From assembly GCA_963575745.1 (NCBI GenBank), contig CAUYUJ010009525.1:1-33809 (forward strand): a DNA stretch of 33,809 nt. Reading direction: 5' to 3'. A program made the translations under genes and the position numbers. Of the stretch, positions 1 through 8,838 are shown in pieces (within the stretch, counting starts at the first letter, position 1; every line of letters begins with the position of its first letter). Below the pieces are notes generated by a model, which saw only the letters and a program-made list of their open reading frames with translations, made no database searches and was not told the DNA's origin. The stretch is from Prorocentrum cordatum. Its lineage: Eukaryota > Sar > Dinophyceae > Prorocentrales > Prorocentraceae.

Positions 1-1175
1 GCACGCTGCTATCCAGTTTTTACCCGCCAAGCCAGTTGAATCTCGCAGACTCGCCAACAAGACCGAACGAAACATATGCAACGCTGGATGCGACGCAGCG
101 AGCAGGTTTTACCAGCGCGCCGTGGTGCATGCCATCAGATGAACTTTGGCCACAGTAACTGCCTTGCCGGGCTGCTGTTGGAAAATGGCATCGTCCGCGT
201 CGTCACTCTTCGACAGTGGCGTTGGCAGCCCTTCGCGCCAGCCTGCCTGCCGCGCGCCCCCGTAGCCGCGGGGCCCAAATGCTGCAATTCATTGACAAAA
301 ACCGCGCCTAAACCATAGCAGCAGCCAGCAGCGCTGTCGAAGGATATGATGGGCTAGGTGCCGGCCAGGCCAACGCCGCGCCGCTGCTGGGCCTCTCTCG
401 TGCTCTGCCGGATTTAATCCGACGGGCCGCGGGCGCGCGTGCCCCGGGAGTTGGATGGGGAAGTTGCGTTCCGAGTTGGCTCATGCCGGCGCAGTTGACC
501 CTCTGGAGCATCCGGGGTTGGACCCAGACAGCGCCCGGATAATTTGGAGGCCGCCGGCAACATGCGCGCCTGGATTCCTTCCCAGGTCATTGCGTTCATG
601 CGACAATTATTCGTCTCTTGCACAGCGCGGGCAGGCGCAGTAAGCGGCCGGCCCGAAGACGCCGACGTTGCTGCGGCGCCTCAGGAGGCCTTCCGCGCGC
701 AAGCAGCCAGCTCCTCTGCGGCGCAGCCTGCGGCGCAGCGCGGTGACCGAGGCAGGGCCGCATTGGCGCTTGTCGCGCAGGCCAGACGGCAACGAGTAGC
801 TCTGGCGCCGGACGTGCTCGCCAACGCTCTGCGGGACATGGCAAAATTGCTTGGCCAACTGTTCGGGGTGCTCGAGCTGGGCCCGCGGGCTGTTGCAAAA
901 AGAGCTTGGCTGGGCGACGCGAGTGTGGAATCCTGCGAGTTGCCAGCTGCGTGGCTGGAGTTCTCTGGTTGGAAGCGCAGCGCGTCGCAATATGCGAGTG
1001 CGGTTCATCTCTGGGGTCAGGCCGCAGCCCGTGCGCGCCGGCCGCCACGGGCTCCTCCGCGTCTGCTTTCTGTGATTTCTTCCGAAGCAGTGCTTCTTTA
1101 GGACGTTTTTGTTCTCATATCCGATCTGTCTTTTACGTGTTCCTGCTGGAGAGCTGAGCGATGCGACGCGGCTGG
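1..1175. other. GC-rich stretch without recognisable gene
   Basis: I see no gene here that I can name. The longest plus-strand reading frame runs 544-1101 (185 codons). It is rich in Ala and Arg, as expected of chance open frames in GC-rich DNA, and it overlaps opposite-strand frames of similar length (596-1048, 607-1008). It could conceivably hold the lost N-terminal part of the tyrosine recombinase that follows at 1179, but no family motif is visible to support that. Confidence 0.4.
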
Positions 1176-1178
1176 TGA

Positions 1179-1787
1179 GAGGCGCCGAGAACTACAGCGC
1201 GCCCACGTATATGGGCATCCAACGCGCAAGCGCGGGAACTGGCGCAGTGGATTATGAACGCCAATTGTCGTGATTTGGCATTGTCATATGCGGTGGCTCG
1301 GCATTTCTGTTCGAGGCATGCATCCGAAACGCTTTCGCTGGGATTGCCTGCGACATTTTTCCGTTCCACTGGCGAAGGCAAAGAGGTAGTCATCACGTTC
1401 ACCCGCAGAAAATGCCACAGTGCACCGGTGGAGGTCGCTCGCAAGTGTTTATGCGCGGAGACGCGAAGTGACCTGTGTGGCGCGTGTGCCCTGCGCGAAG
1501 TTGCGCGGGAAAAGCCTTTGCCGTTCGCGCATGTCGCATGTGCAGAAACTCTTGGATTTTTGAAAGCAGGCGCTGCCGCTTTAGGTTTGCCCCAGAGCGA
1601 GCACTGGGGCGCCCGAGCGTTCCGGCGGGGCTTCGCCAATGACGCTCTCCAAGCAGGAGGTCTGTCAGCCCTCTTCTGGTCTGGGGGGTGGAAGGGCGTG
1701 GCCGCTTGCGGCTACGCCACGGCCCAGTCTCGAGGTAAATTTGCAGCTGCGCAGTGGCTCACCGAACGCCTCGGAATCGAGCGGTAA
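1179..1787 (+). pseudogene. Tyrosine recombinase, C-terminal catalytic fragment
   Basis: The frame is open from the stop at 1176-1178; its first ATG is at 1254 and gives 177 residues. Numbered from that Met, an RRK segment (51-53) is followed by a Cys-rich stretch (CLC near 65-67, CGAC near 75-78). Then comes the recombinase C-terminal signature: ARAFRRGFAND (120-130, Arg of the HxxR-type box at 124/125), GGWKG with Trp146, and Tyr154 as candidate nucleophile. This order (basic RRK, Arg box, Trp, Tyr about 30 residues after the Arg box) is that of the phage-integrase/tyrosine recombinase fold used by DIRS- and Crypton-like elements. The His usual in the HxxR box is absent, and the N-terminal DNA-binding half and the first catalytic Arg are not seen, so this is probably a dead remnant. 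The family call is inference from motifs only. Confidence 0.6.
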
Positions 1788-1970
1788 CGAAGACGAGCAG
1801 ACGTCTTCGCATGCATAGAGCGTGGAAGCAAAAACGGACCTTTCCATAGTCCGAAGCGACGTTCGTCCTGAGCCTGGCGGCTTTCCGCTTTTCCGCGCGT
1901 CCAGCGCTCGTCGCGTCTGCTCGGCCATCGTTTCGTCCAGGGCGGCGTTTTGGCCCAGACCGTATGCGCC

Positions 1971-2060
1971 GGGCCCTGGTGGATTTCCAGCGCGCGCCAA
2001 TCCGGCGGCGCCAAGTATTTCAGCTCGCCCATTGTCGGCGCGAAGGCGTCGCCTAACTTC
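1971..2060. repeat. 90-bp direct repeat, copy 1
   Basis: It matches 2181-2270 over the full 90 bp, with roughly ten substitutions and no gap, at 210-bp spacing. It begins GGGCCCTGGTGGATTTCCAG and ends in CTAACTTC. It lies in the coding-like remnant described for 1700-2340. Confidence 0.8.
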
Positions 2061-2180
2061 GCGGTCGCATGGCCGGGCGCGGAAGACTTTCATAGCCCCA
2101 AAATCGCCCGAATCGGGCTCGTAACCCACCCATTCCCACCCCTGTAGCTGCGCATTTGTCGGCGGCGCCTCGGCCAGGTT

Positions 2181-2270
2181 GGGCCCTGGTGGATTTCCAG
2201 TCTGGGCCAATCTGGCGGCGCCAAGTATTTCAGCTCGCCCACTGTCGGCTCGAAGGCGTCGCCCAACTTC
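2181..2270. repeat. 90-bp direct repeat, copy 2
   Basis: Partner of 1971-2060, same start sequence, ending in CCAACTTC. A shorter direct repeat, GCAGCAGGTGGTTC, follows at 2338-2351 and 2370-2383. Confidence 0.8.
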
Positions 2271-2697
2271 ACGGGCGGTATCTTGCAGCCTTTCGCCGCG
2301 GCGCGGCAGGCGGGTGCTCGCGGCCGCGCGCTGCATTGCAGCAGGTGGTTCTCATGGCCGTGCGCTGCGTAGCAGCAGGTGGTTCCTCCTTCTTCTCCTG
2401 CCGGTTGGTTGGTTGATTGGCGAGCCGTGGGCCGCGCGCTCCGCTGCGCCGTTCCTGGGATGCCGGAGTGGCGGCGGCGTCGCAGGGAAGGCTGCGCGGG
2501 CCCAGCGGCCATCGATGTTCCCAGGCCGTGCGCTGCAGGGCTCTTCTAGACTCAGCGCAAGACAGTCCTGGTCGGGCGTCGAGAGATAGTCGTCCCAGAC
2601 AGGTCGACTGAGGACATCTGCGTGGGCTCACTCGACATTGGCATCAGTCCCCAGCCCGTTCCGCTAATCGGCGTGCATTTTTTGTCGACTGCATGTT

Positions 2698-2894
2698 GCC
2701 TGTTTCTGGACGTCGATCAGCCACCCCACTGGGGTGCCCTCAGAATTCGGTGCCGTGCGCGCGCGGAGTGCCTCTGGAAGTTTTTATTGAGGTATTTGTG
2801 TCGTTCGCCTGTTTCTGGACTTCGATTAACTGTCCCGCTAGGGGTGCCCTCGGAATGCGGTGCCGTGAGCGCGTGGAGTGCCTCTTGCAGTTTT
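2698..2894. repeat. Diverged 109-bp tandem duplication
   Basis: GCCTGTTTCTGGAC occurs at 2698-2711 and again at 2807-2820. Each copy is followed in register by a GGGGTGCCCTC box, then GGTGCCGTG and GGAGTGCCTCT. The two copies have many substitutions, so the duplication is old. No coding signal is evident, and the surrounding 2340-3035 holds no gene I can support. Confidence 0.7.
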
Positions 2895-3035
2895 CCCTAT
2901 TTAGGCTCTGCCTAGAAAGGGCTCTTACATTATATGCTTAAAGGGCCGGGCAGTGTTGCCCGCCCTGGGCGGTTCCCCCGGCATCCGCCCCGCGGTTCCC
3001 CCAGTGACGCTCCCTTAGCTTCGCGTTGACTATCT

Positions 3036-3315
3036 CATCTTAGCTCAGCTGAGCCTAGCTTAGCTTAGCTTTGCCTAGCCTAGCCTAACTTAGCTTAGCT
3101 TAGCTTAGTTTATCCCATCTTAGCGTAGTTTAGTTTAGCTTGACTTGGCTTAGCTTAGCTTAGCTTAACTTAGCCTAGTTTAGGTTAGCTTAGCCTAGCT
3201 TAGCTTAGCTTAGCCTGGCTTAGCTTAGCTTAGCCTAGCCTAGCTTAGCTTAGCTTAACTTAGCTTAGTTTAGCTTAGCTTCGCATAGCTTAGCTTACAT
3301 TAGCTTTATTTAGCG
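3036..3315. repeat. (TTAGC)n pentanucleotide satellite
   Basis: About 280 bp of imperfect five-base repeats (TTAGC with variants TTAAC, CTAGC, TTAGT, TTGCC). It is unlike the GC-rich flanks in composition. It has no coding content. Confidence 0.9.
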
Positions 3316-3395
3316 CAGCGCAGCATACCTTGGGCAAAACCGAAGGCAAGAGCAAAAGCAAAGGCAATGCAAAACAGCAGCACAACCAATGCGAA

Positions 3396-3585
3396 AGTGT
3401 AGATGTCGATGTAGGTGTAGGTGTAGATGTGGCTGTAGGTGTACATGTAGATGTAGATGTAACTGTAGGTGTAGATGTAGGTGTAGATGTAGATGTAGAT
3501 GTTGATGTGAGTGTCGTTGTTGATGTTGCTGTATATGTAGATGCAGGTGTAGATGTAAATGTAGTTGTCGGTGTAGATGTATGCT
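3396..3585. repeat. (GTAGAT/GTAGGT)n hexanucleotide repeat
   Basis: About 190 bp of six-base units, mostly GTAGAT and GTAGGT with substitutions. Because six is a multiple of three, all frames on both strands stay open (for example Val-Asp repeats on plus, Tyr-Ile on minus). These open frames are artefacts of the repeat, not genes. Confidence 0.9.
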
Positions 3586-3747
3586 GCTTTCCCAAATGCT
3601 CCAACTCCTAGGTAGGGTCGCACTGGGATAATTTATCATTTCTTTTGCTTTGCTGAAGGGGGGTCCGCCCAGCCCCGATCTGGACCAGGATCAGCGCGCA
3701 CGACCTTCAGGCTTGGCCGGCTGGATCATCCTTATGAGGGTCGGGCT

Positions 3748-3930
3748 GAGGAGGCGGAGGAGGAGGAGGCGGAGGAGGAGGAGGCGGAGGAGTAGGCGGA
3801 GGAGGAGGCGGAGGAGGAGGATGAGGATGAGGCCGGCGGAGGAGGAGGCGGAGGCGGAGGAGAACGGAGGAGGACGGAGGACGCGGGAGGCGGAGGGGAG
3901 GAGGAGGAGGAGGAGGAGGAGGAGGCGGCG
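3748..3930. repeat. (GGA/GGC)n purine-rich triplet tract
   Basis: Purine-rich triplet repeat of GAGGAGGCG and GGA units, giving poly-Arg, poly-Glu or poly-Pro open frames that are not genes. The sequence from 3931 to 4174 holds no gene I recognise. Confidence 0.9.
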
Positions 3931-4174
3931 GCAGCGGGGGCGCAACGAGTGTGGGGTGATCGCGTGCTGCAGGGACTGTGGCCCTGGATAGGGGCCCCGA
4001 GAACGGCCCCTTGGCCTGTGGCCGTGGGCCGAGAGGTAAACGAAGAGCGCAAGGTCGTATTGAGTCGAGTTGCATCCTCCGTTCCCCCCGTCCTACATAT
4101 GGTAGTGGTGTTGGAAGATTGGCCCATGCACTCTTGCCTACGTACTGTCGCTCTTGCATGTAGCCGAACAGGCG

Positions 4175-4290
4175 ACGAGGAGGATGAGGAGGAGGAGGGG
4201 GATGAGGAGGAGGAGGAGGAGGGGGATGAGGAGGAGGAGGAGGAGGAGTAGGAGGAGGAGGAGGAGGAGGAGGAGGAGAAGGAGGAGGAA
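4175..4290. repeat. (GGA)n microsatellite
   Basis: Nearly pure GGA/GGGGAT triplet tract with the purines on the plus strand. The other TCC tracts of the window carry the pyrimidines on this strand. Confidence 0.9.
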
Positions 4291-4430
4291 GTCACACCTG
4301 CGCAGACACGCAAACCTTCGGAGGCCCGCGCGGAGGTCTCGGGTCGGCGCCCCGGGCCCAGGTGGGGGGCCGAGCTCTGGCCCCAGAGATCTGCACGGGC
4401 CTCCGGAAGGGTTGTGTGTTACAATAGGTG

Positions 4431-4679
4431 CCCATGCCAAGACACGCCTTGCTTACCTCCAGGGGGCCCCCCCTCTCTCGCTTCAGCGAGCGGCTTGCCC
4501 GGCCCATCAAGCACGGGATGGTCCACGGCATCCGTGCCGCCGGGGGGGGTACTGGGAGTGTTCGCGGCGAGGTCGTCCGTCGCGGGGGGTGGGGGGGATG
4601 GTCGAGCGGCAGGTGCCGAGGCTGATAAAGTGGGGACCCATGCCAAGAAACACCCTGCTTGCCTCCAGGGTGCCCTGGG
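4431..4679. repeat. Pair of ~37-bp direct repeats spaced 206 bp
   Basis: CCCATGCCAAGACACGCCTT at 4431-4450 recurs as CCCATGCCAAGAAACACCCT at 4637-4656. In both copies it is followed by GCTT, a CCTCCAGGG box and GCCC. On the minus strand both read GGKQGVSWHG in one frame. Gene identity is unknown and the copies could be remnants of an unrecognised element. Confidence 0.6.
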
Positions 4680-6200
4680 TTTCTTGGGTTTCGACGGTTT
4701 TGCGCTGGAGAGCGCGACGTTCCCACACCAAAAATCCATGGACGTCCTGGGGTCCCAGGGTTGGGTTTCTTGTGGAAGGTTTCTTGTGATCGGGCCCCTA
4801 CTGTAAGTAAGCGTCTCTTCCCCTGTGCGTGGAAGGAGCCCTCCAATCGGCTTCCAGTCGTCGGCGGCAAGCGAGGGGGGGAAGTGGGAAGGAGAAGGCC
4901 CTCCCAGAAGGCAGCGGGACTTCTCAGAAGGCCTCGCGCCCTCTGAGAAGTTCTCTCTGTGTCTTCGGGGACGGCTCAGAGAACTTCTCAAAAGGCCAGG
5001 GGACTTCTGAGCCTTCTGAGAAGGCCCGCCCCTTCTCACTTCCCTCTGGGCTCGCCGCCGAGGCCTGCAAGTCAAGCCTGCTGCAGGCAGCTGCTCGGGA
5101 CTAGACTGGGCTATCGGCGAGGCGCGGCTGCTGGAGAGCATCCCGAGGTTCGAGAGTATCCAATGGCCTCGGGAAGGTTTCGAAACCTCGTCCTCCCGCT
5201 GCGTCTCGGGAGAAAGATCGGCATGACGGAAGGTGGTCCTGAGGAAGACGGGCTCTCCTTGGGCCCAGGGGCCTTCCCCTGATTTTATCCGGAATCATTG
5301 CCTGACGGTCACGAGGCCTGGTGAAGGGCCCCCTGGAGGGCCAAAAAGATCGAAACTTGTTCCAGGGTCCCTTTGCCTTTCATCCGGGACATCTCGGACA
5401 TGGCCTCGCCTCAAGGGGATCGAGAGGTTGGCATCTCTTCGTCGGGAGGGCGGCGGAAGCAGTGCGGCACGGCTCCGCCAGCGGACAAGCCGGCGGAAGT
5501 AAAAGTCGACCCTTTCAAGAGATGTGTTTCTTTTTGTTGTTGGCAGCCTCGGGACTCTCCCGGATGTCAGGAGGGAAAAATACACAGGCACAATTAATCG
5601 TTGATTCCCCAGATAATTTGCGAAAATCTGGGAAGTGGGGGGGAAGACGAACATCCCACAAATGCGGAAAAATGTTGGGAAACCTGGGATTTGTGTGTAT
5701 TTATTTGTGTGTTCCAGGGCCCCTTCACTGGAGCGAGCCTCGCGGTGAGGAGGAGGCCCCCCGCGCCAGGAGGCCAAGTTCCTCCGGCTGGATCGCCTGC
5801 AGAACGCCCGCGCGCTGCTGATCGCCAGTGGCCAAGGCCGCCGCCGCTGCCAGCCGCCGCCCGACGCCGCCGCCCCCACGGCCGCCGCCGCCGCGGCCGC
5901 CGCTGCCGCCGCCCGGTCCTCGTCGTCGTCGGCGCCATTTTGCTGCCCGTCTTCGCCGCCGTCCGGCGTCGCTGCTGCCCCCTGTCGCCGTGGCCGCCCT
6001 CCGACGACGCGCTGTTCTTCGAGTACGGGATCTACTGCAGAATTTGCCCCAGAATTAGTCTGTCCGTCGAATCTACGTACAAGGTGTCGAGTGTGGCGTG
6101 GGTGCGCGAGCGCGCGAATGCAGCCGCGCATCGCGCCTCGCGGGCCGCGGAGCACGAGGCTGGATGACCTTGGCGCGCCGTGGCCGCACTCCATCGGCGC
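4680..6200. other. Region without recognisable gene; small inverted repeats
   Basis: A minus-strand frame of 299 codons is open across 6194-5295, but it is an Ala/Arg/Pro-rich composition artefact in part (an Ala run near 5880-5920) and shows no family motif. Within 4920-5035 the words CTTCTCAGA and TCTGAGAAG recur as inverted repeats, the best arm pair being 4944-4956 with 4978-4990 (13 of 13 paired, 21-nt loop). A short AT-richer island at 5570-5720 holds two more 7-bp inverted repeats (5608-5614/5626-5632 and 5657-5663/5689-5695). Confidence 0.4.
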
Positions 6201-6343
6201 TCCTCCTCCTCCTCCTCCTCTTCCTCCTCCTCCTCCTCCTCCTCCTCCTCCTCCTCCCTTCTCCTCCCTCCCTCCCTCCCTCCCTACCTACCTCCCTCCC
6301 TCCGTCCTCCTCCTCCTCCTCCTTCTCCTCCTCCTCCTCCTCC
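6201..6343. repeat. (TCC)n/(CCCT)n microsatellite at left edge of copia element
   Basis: Pyrimidine-rich TCC units with a CCCT interior. It abuts the left terminal repeat of the copia element at 6344. The same kind of tract abuts the right terminal repeat at 16714. Confidence 0.9.
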
Positions 6344-6472
6344 ACTCGACTTTTCAAGCTTGAGCCCAGAAAGGTCAGCGGGCAAGCAACCGTCCCTGCT
6401 CTATCTCTTCATTCACAATTCCCTTTTAACTGCATTGCGCCTGGAGGCCGGCAATCTTATCCACAACCTAAC
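6344..6472 (-). repeat. Downstream (3') LTR of copia element
   Basis: 129 bp aligning without gaps to 16583-16711, with about 13 mismatches by eye. It contains the palindrome TCAAGCTTGA. Read on the minus strand, its start corresponds to the TGTTAGG start of the other LTR, but the first bases here are CGTTAGG, so the TG is lost. Confidence 0.8.
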
Positions 6473-6801
6473 GCTGGTACCTGCAATGTCTCGCGTGGCT
6501 GAGCAGGGGGGCGCAAGCCTATGACGAAATATAATTAGTTACAGTCGACAAGGTCGAAGGTCAACTGGTGGAACTTCGTTTTCCGCAACGCAGAAATCAA
6601 CACAGGAGAGGTAGCTGCGGCTCTCCATGTCCAAAAGAAAGATAGGCCCACGGTGGACCTGTCACGAGTAACCGACCTCGAAGAGGCAAGTCGCTGAAAA
6701 ATAACCACCAGCTATCAATTCCGAATGTAGCTGGTGTCGCGAGCGCGTGGACGGGATAACCACACTACTCATCTAAGAAGAAAGGTTCCGCCATCGTTGT
6801 A
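6473..6801 (-). other. 3' untranslated stretch of copia element
   Basis: It lies between the polyprotein stop (TAG at 6802-6804, after an acidic Asp-rich end) and the downstream LTR. It holds no gene. A purine-rich second-strand primer expected next to the LTR is not obvious. Confidence 0.5.
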
Positions 6802-7134
6802 CTAGTCCAGGTCGTCCATGTCCGTGGGTATGATCCTCTCAAGGTCGCCTTCGGTATACTCGTCCTTTCTCGTTGCCTCGACCGTCACTAGCATCAGATG
6901 AGAAACTTTCAAATATCTCGTCTCCAAGAAGTTCTGGAAGATCTCATCAGTGGTGCAGCGTTTCGTCAAGCTGTTGGCGAGCATGTCCTTGGTATCACTC
7001 CAGAATGTGTGGCGAACTTTATGAATCAGGCGTTTCTCTCGGAGAGAAAGTATGATGAGTCGTTGCGATCTGTCCTGAGGTACTCCTTTCATGCCCGTGC
7101 ACAGTTCGTAGAGGTCTCTGCAGTCAGTCATCAT
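6802..7134 (-). pseudogene. Copia RNase H, C-terminal fragment
   Basis: This 110-residue frame continues the RNase H of the preceding entry after a frame change. It shows TDCRDLYELCTGMKG, SQRLIILSLREKRLIHKV, then DTKDMLANSLTK. The final Asp of the RNase H core lies in a segment like this one (W-x-D-T-K-D-M-L-A-x-x-L-T-K in copia elements), so this is the end of the polyprotein. The tail (DLERIIPTDMDDLD) is acidic. Function in the family: removal of the RNA strand during reverse transcription. Confidence 0.75.
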
Positions 7135-7203
7135 GTCGATTGGGATGTCATAGCAGGCGTCGGCGTCTGCCTCGATAAGTTCTTCCAGAGTGGGCTGACT
7201 CGG

Positions 7204-7860
7204 CTAGGTCAGCTCAGTAGCTCGCATCGCAATCAACTCGCAGTGGGTGAGACAACCATGCTGGCTGAGAGACTCCGCATGAGACGTGCTGTGAGAGATC
7301 CGCTTGGCTCTCTTGGCCGAGTGTACTAAACAGTGTCCATATCCGTTGCTCCAGTCTGGCTTGATCTTTCCAGAGGGGCTGAGGCCATATACTCGGTCGG
7401 TCATATTGATAGCCATCTGACCCTCAACTGCGTACGATGTCTTGCTGCTTGCGTGACTGGCATCGGCTACTGCAACCGTGCGATAGGGTGGCTCCAACTT
7501 CAAGAATATCAGACCAATATGAGAGTACTGCCAAGCTCGCCTCGTGATTGCATTCGCCATCTTCAGGTGAACGATATTCGCACTGTAGACGTGCTGCTGC
7601 AAAACAACCACGTCGGCAAGAATGTCCACACGAGTATAGCACAAGAACAGTAACGCACCAACAGCACCGCGCAGGGTGGTCGTCTGAGCTGGCGTAAGCT
7701 TGGCGTCGCCCTTGGCACCCTTGGGTATCTCGACGAGCTTGATGGCCTTAGCAAATTCTGTCTGATGAAGTTTATAGCCGTTTGTGACCGTTTCGTATGC
7801 GATGCCAAAGTGTTGCATGGGGGGGGGGGGGGGGCTTGACCACCGATTAGCTTGCCAGAG
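7204..7860 (-). pseudogene. Copia RT connection and RNase H domain
   Basis: The supported part of a longer open frame (8181-7204). It starts after the G16 run at 7819-7834 with HFGIAYETVTNGYKLHQTEF, the segment following the RT palm. LRGAVGALLFLCYTRVDILAD follows, matching the copia LRxxVGxLxWlxxxTRPDI box. RNase H begins at VAVADASHAS (first Asp) and includes SHSTSHAESLSQ with the core Glu. The end of the domain is in another frame (7134-6802). The frame upstream of 7860 is out of phase with the RT palm, which carries an in-frame TAA near 7847. Confidence 0.75.
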
Positions 7861-8287
7861 CGCTTTCCATCTTAACGAACAGTACCTTCTTGAACTCAGT
7901 CTCTTCCGCAATGCTGGCGTCGTCCACGTGCAAAGTAGCTTCACCGACCAGGACGTTCTCCGCGTCGTGCCAGGTGTAGAAGTTCTCGTCGTAGTGAGAA
8001 ACTCTGGCAGAGGTGAACTTGGCCAGGAAATATCGTAGACATAGCTGCCAAAGAAGCGGCGCATCATTGAAACCATACATTGCCATGAGTAGTTCCAGAC
8101 CAGATTCGGCAAAGTTGCTGGGCGGTGCTCCAGGAAACTTGAGATCTCGATGATGAAACCAAACATTGTCGGGAACAACAATGATGACCTTACGCTTGAT
8201 GTCGGGCATCGGTACCTTCAGTGCCCGGCATGCTTCTTGCAGATGTTCGAAACTGAAACCTTGCAGAAGGCGCTGCCAACGTCCCAC
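7847..8287 (-). pseudogene. Copia reverse transcriptase palm with LHVDD
   Basis: A 146-residue frame holding the core of the copia RT. In order: GFSFEHL, LLMAMYGFNDAPLLW (copia YGLxxAPxxW box), SHYDENFYTW, then LHVDDASI (about 118-125), whose two Asp at 7919-7924 are catalytic. Copia elements usually have YVDD; His replaces Tyr here. The frame ends in TAA just before the poly-G run, whereas the protein should continue into the connection segment, so the copy is broken here. The N-terminal RT part is in the neighbouring frame (8838-8218). Confidence 0.8.
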
Positions 8288-8838
8288 TCCTCGATGTCCC
8301 AGCTGTTGTTAGCTGCGTCGCTGACGAGGAGCTTCTGAGAGAGTCTGGTGGCAGTGGCGCTGTGCTTTGCGAGTAGGTGTTTTTGCGGGCCCAGGAAGCC
8401 ACGGCAACATAATCTGCTCTTGATGGTGCGTGGCCACGCGCCGTCGGCTGCCTGTTTCCACTTCCATTTGCGAACCCAGACGCAGTTGATGGGCAACGTG
8501 TTGGTGTAGTCGAGCTTCTTGGCCCTAAAGCCGTCGCGATTCACGAAATTGGCAAGCTCGGCGCGGTCGGCCTTGAGAATGTCCGCCTCGAAACGAACCA
8601 TTTCCTCTGGAGTAAGGATGTCCGTCTCGGCGTCGACCCTGAAACAAGAGCCGCCTCGCGCATCCAACCAGAAACAGGCGCTGCGCTGCCGGGGGCCTGG
8701 CAATGCAACGCCAGCCGTTGTCGCTGCCCAGGTTCCCTTGGCAGCGAGATGCGTCTCCGCCGCTGGGGAGCTCGAGGCGAGAAAGGCGGCTCCTGCTTCC
8801 TTCATTCCCTTGTCGTGCTCATGGTGCATGTCGCCCAT
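8218..8838 (-). pseudogene. Copia reverse transcriptase, N-terminal part
   Basis: 206-residue frame. After an Ala-rich lead, residues from about 117 give NCVWVRKWKWK, then RTIKSRLCCRGF (copia KARLVxxGF fingers box). The motif A region follows with EEWDVGSAFC, whose Asp is the first catalytic Asp of the palm. The C-terminal 20 residues drop out of frame, and the palm continues at 8287. The frame just upstream (10235-8838) ends at an overlapping position with the linker region. Confidence 0.8.

Larger units (their letters stand above)
1700..2340 (-). pseudogene. Unrecognised coding-like remnant with an internal duplication
   Basis: On the minus strand two 90-bp copies (2181-2270 and 1971-2060) both translate to a near-identical peptide of the form KLGDAF-x-PT-x-GELKYLAPPDW-x2-LEIHQGP. 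The segment between them (about 2150-2075) reads WEWVGYEPDSGDFGAMKVF in a neighbouring frame. Differences between copies fall partly at silent positions, which suggests descent from a protein-coding exon. The frames do not join without shifts, so it is broken. I do not recognise the protein family. It lies directly after the recombinase fragment but on the opposite strand, so a functional link is not implied. Confidence 0.35.

Noticed and set aside
3290-3640. Open frames in the hexamer repeat (Thr/Ser- or Tyr/Ile-rich, about 100 codons)
   Set aside because: The six-base period keeps all frames open. No non-repetitive coding flanks.
5140-5160. GGTTCGAGAGTATCC, resembling a tRNA B box
   Set aside because: The conserved spacing of the B box (GGTTCGANNCC) fails and there is no A box or cloverleaf around it.
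5295-6194. 299-codon minus-strand frame
   Set aside because: No domain; Ala/Arg runs follow GC-rich composition, and other frames over the same DNA are also long. Noted only as an open frame.
6350-6375. GGCTCAAG on the minus strand in the LTR, like the end of the dinoflagellate spliced leader
   Set aside because: Only about 12 of 17 bases fit in the left copy and fewer in the right copy, and the word lies inside a palindrome (TCAAGCTTGA). Chance or shared bases explain it.
6473-6530. Polypurine tract next to the downstream copia LTR
   Set aside because: The minus strand just before the LTR is mixed in composition (GACATTGCAGGTACCAGC) and has no purine run.
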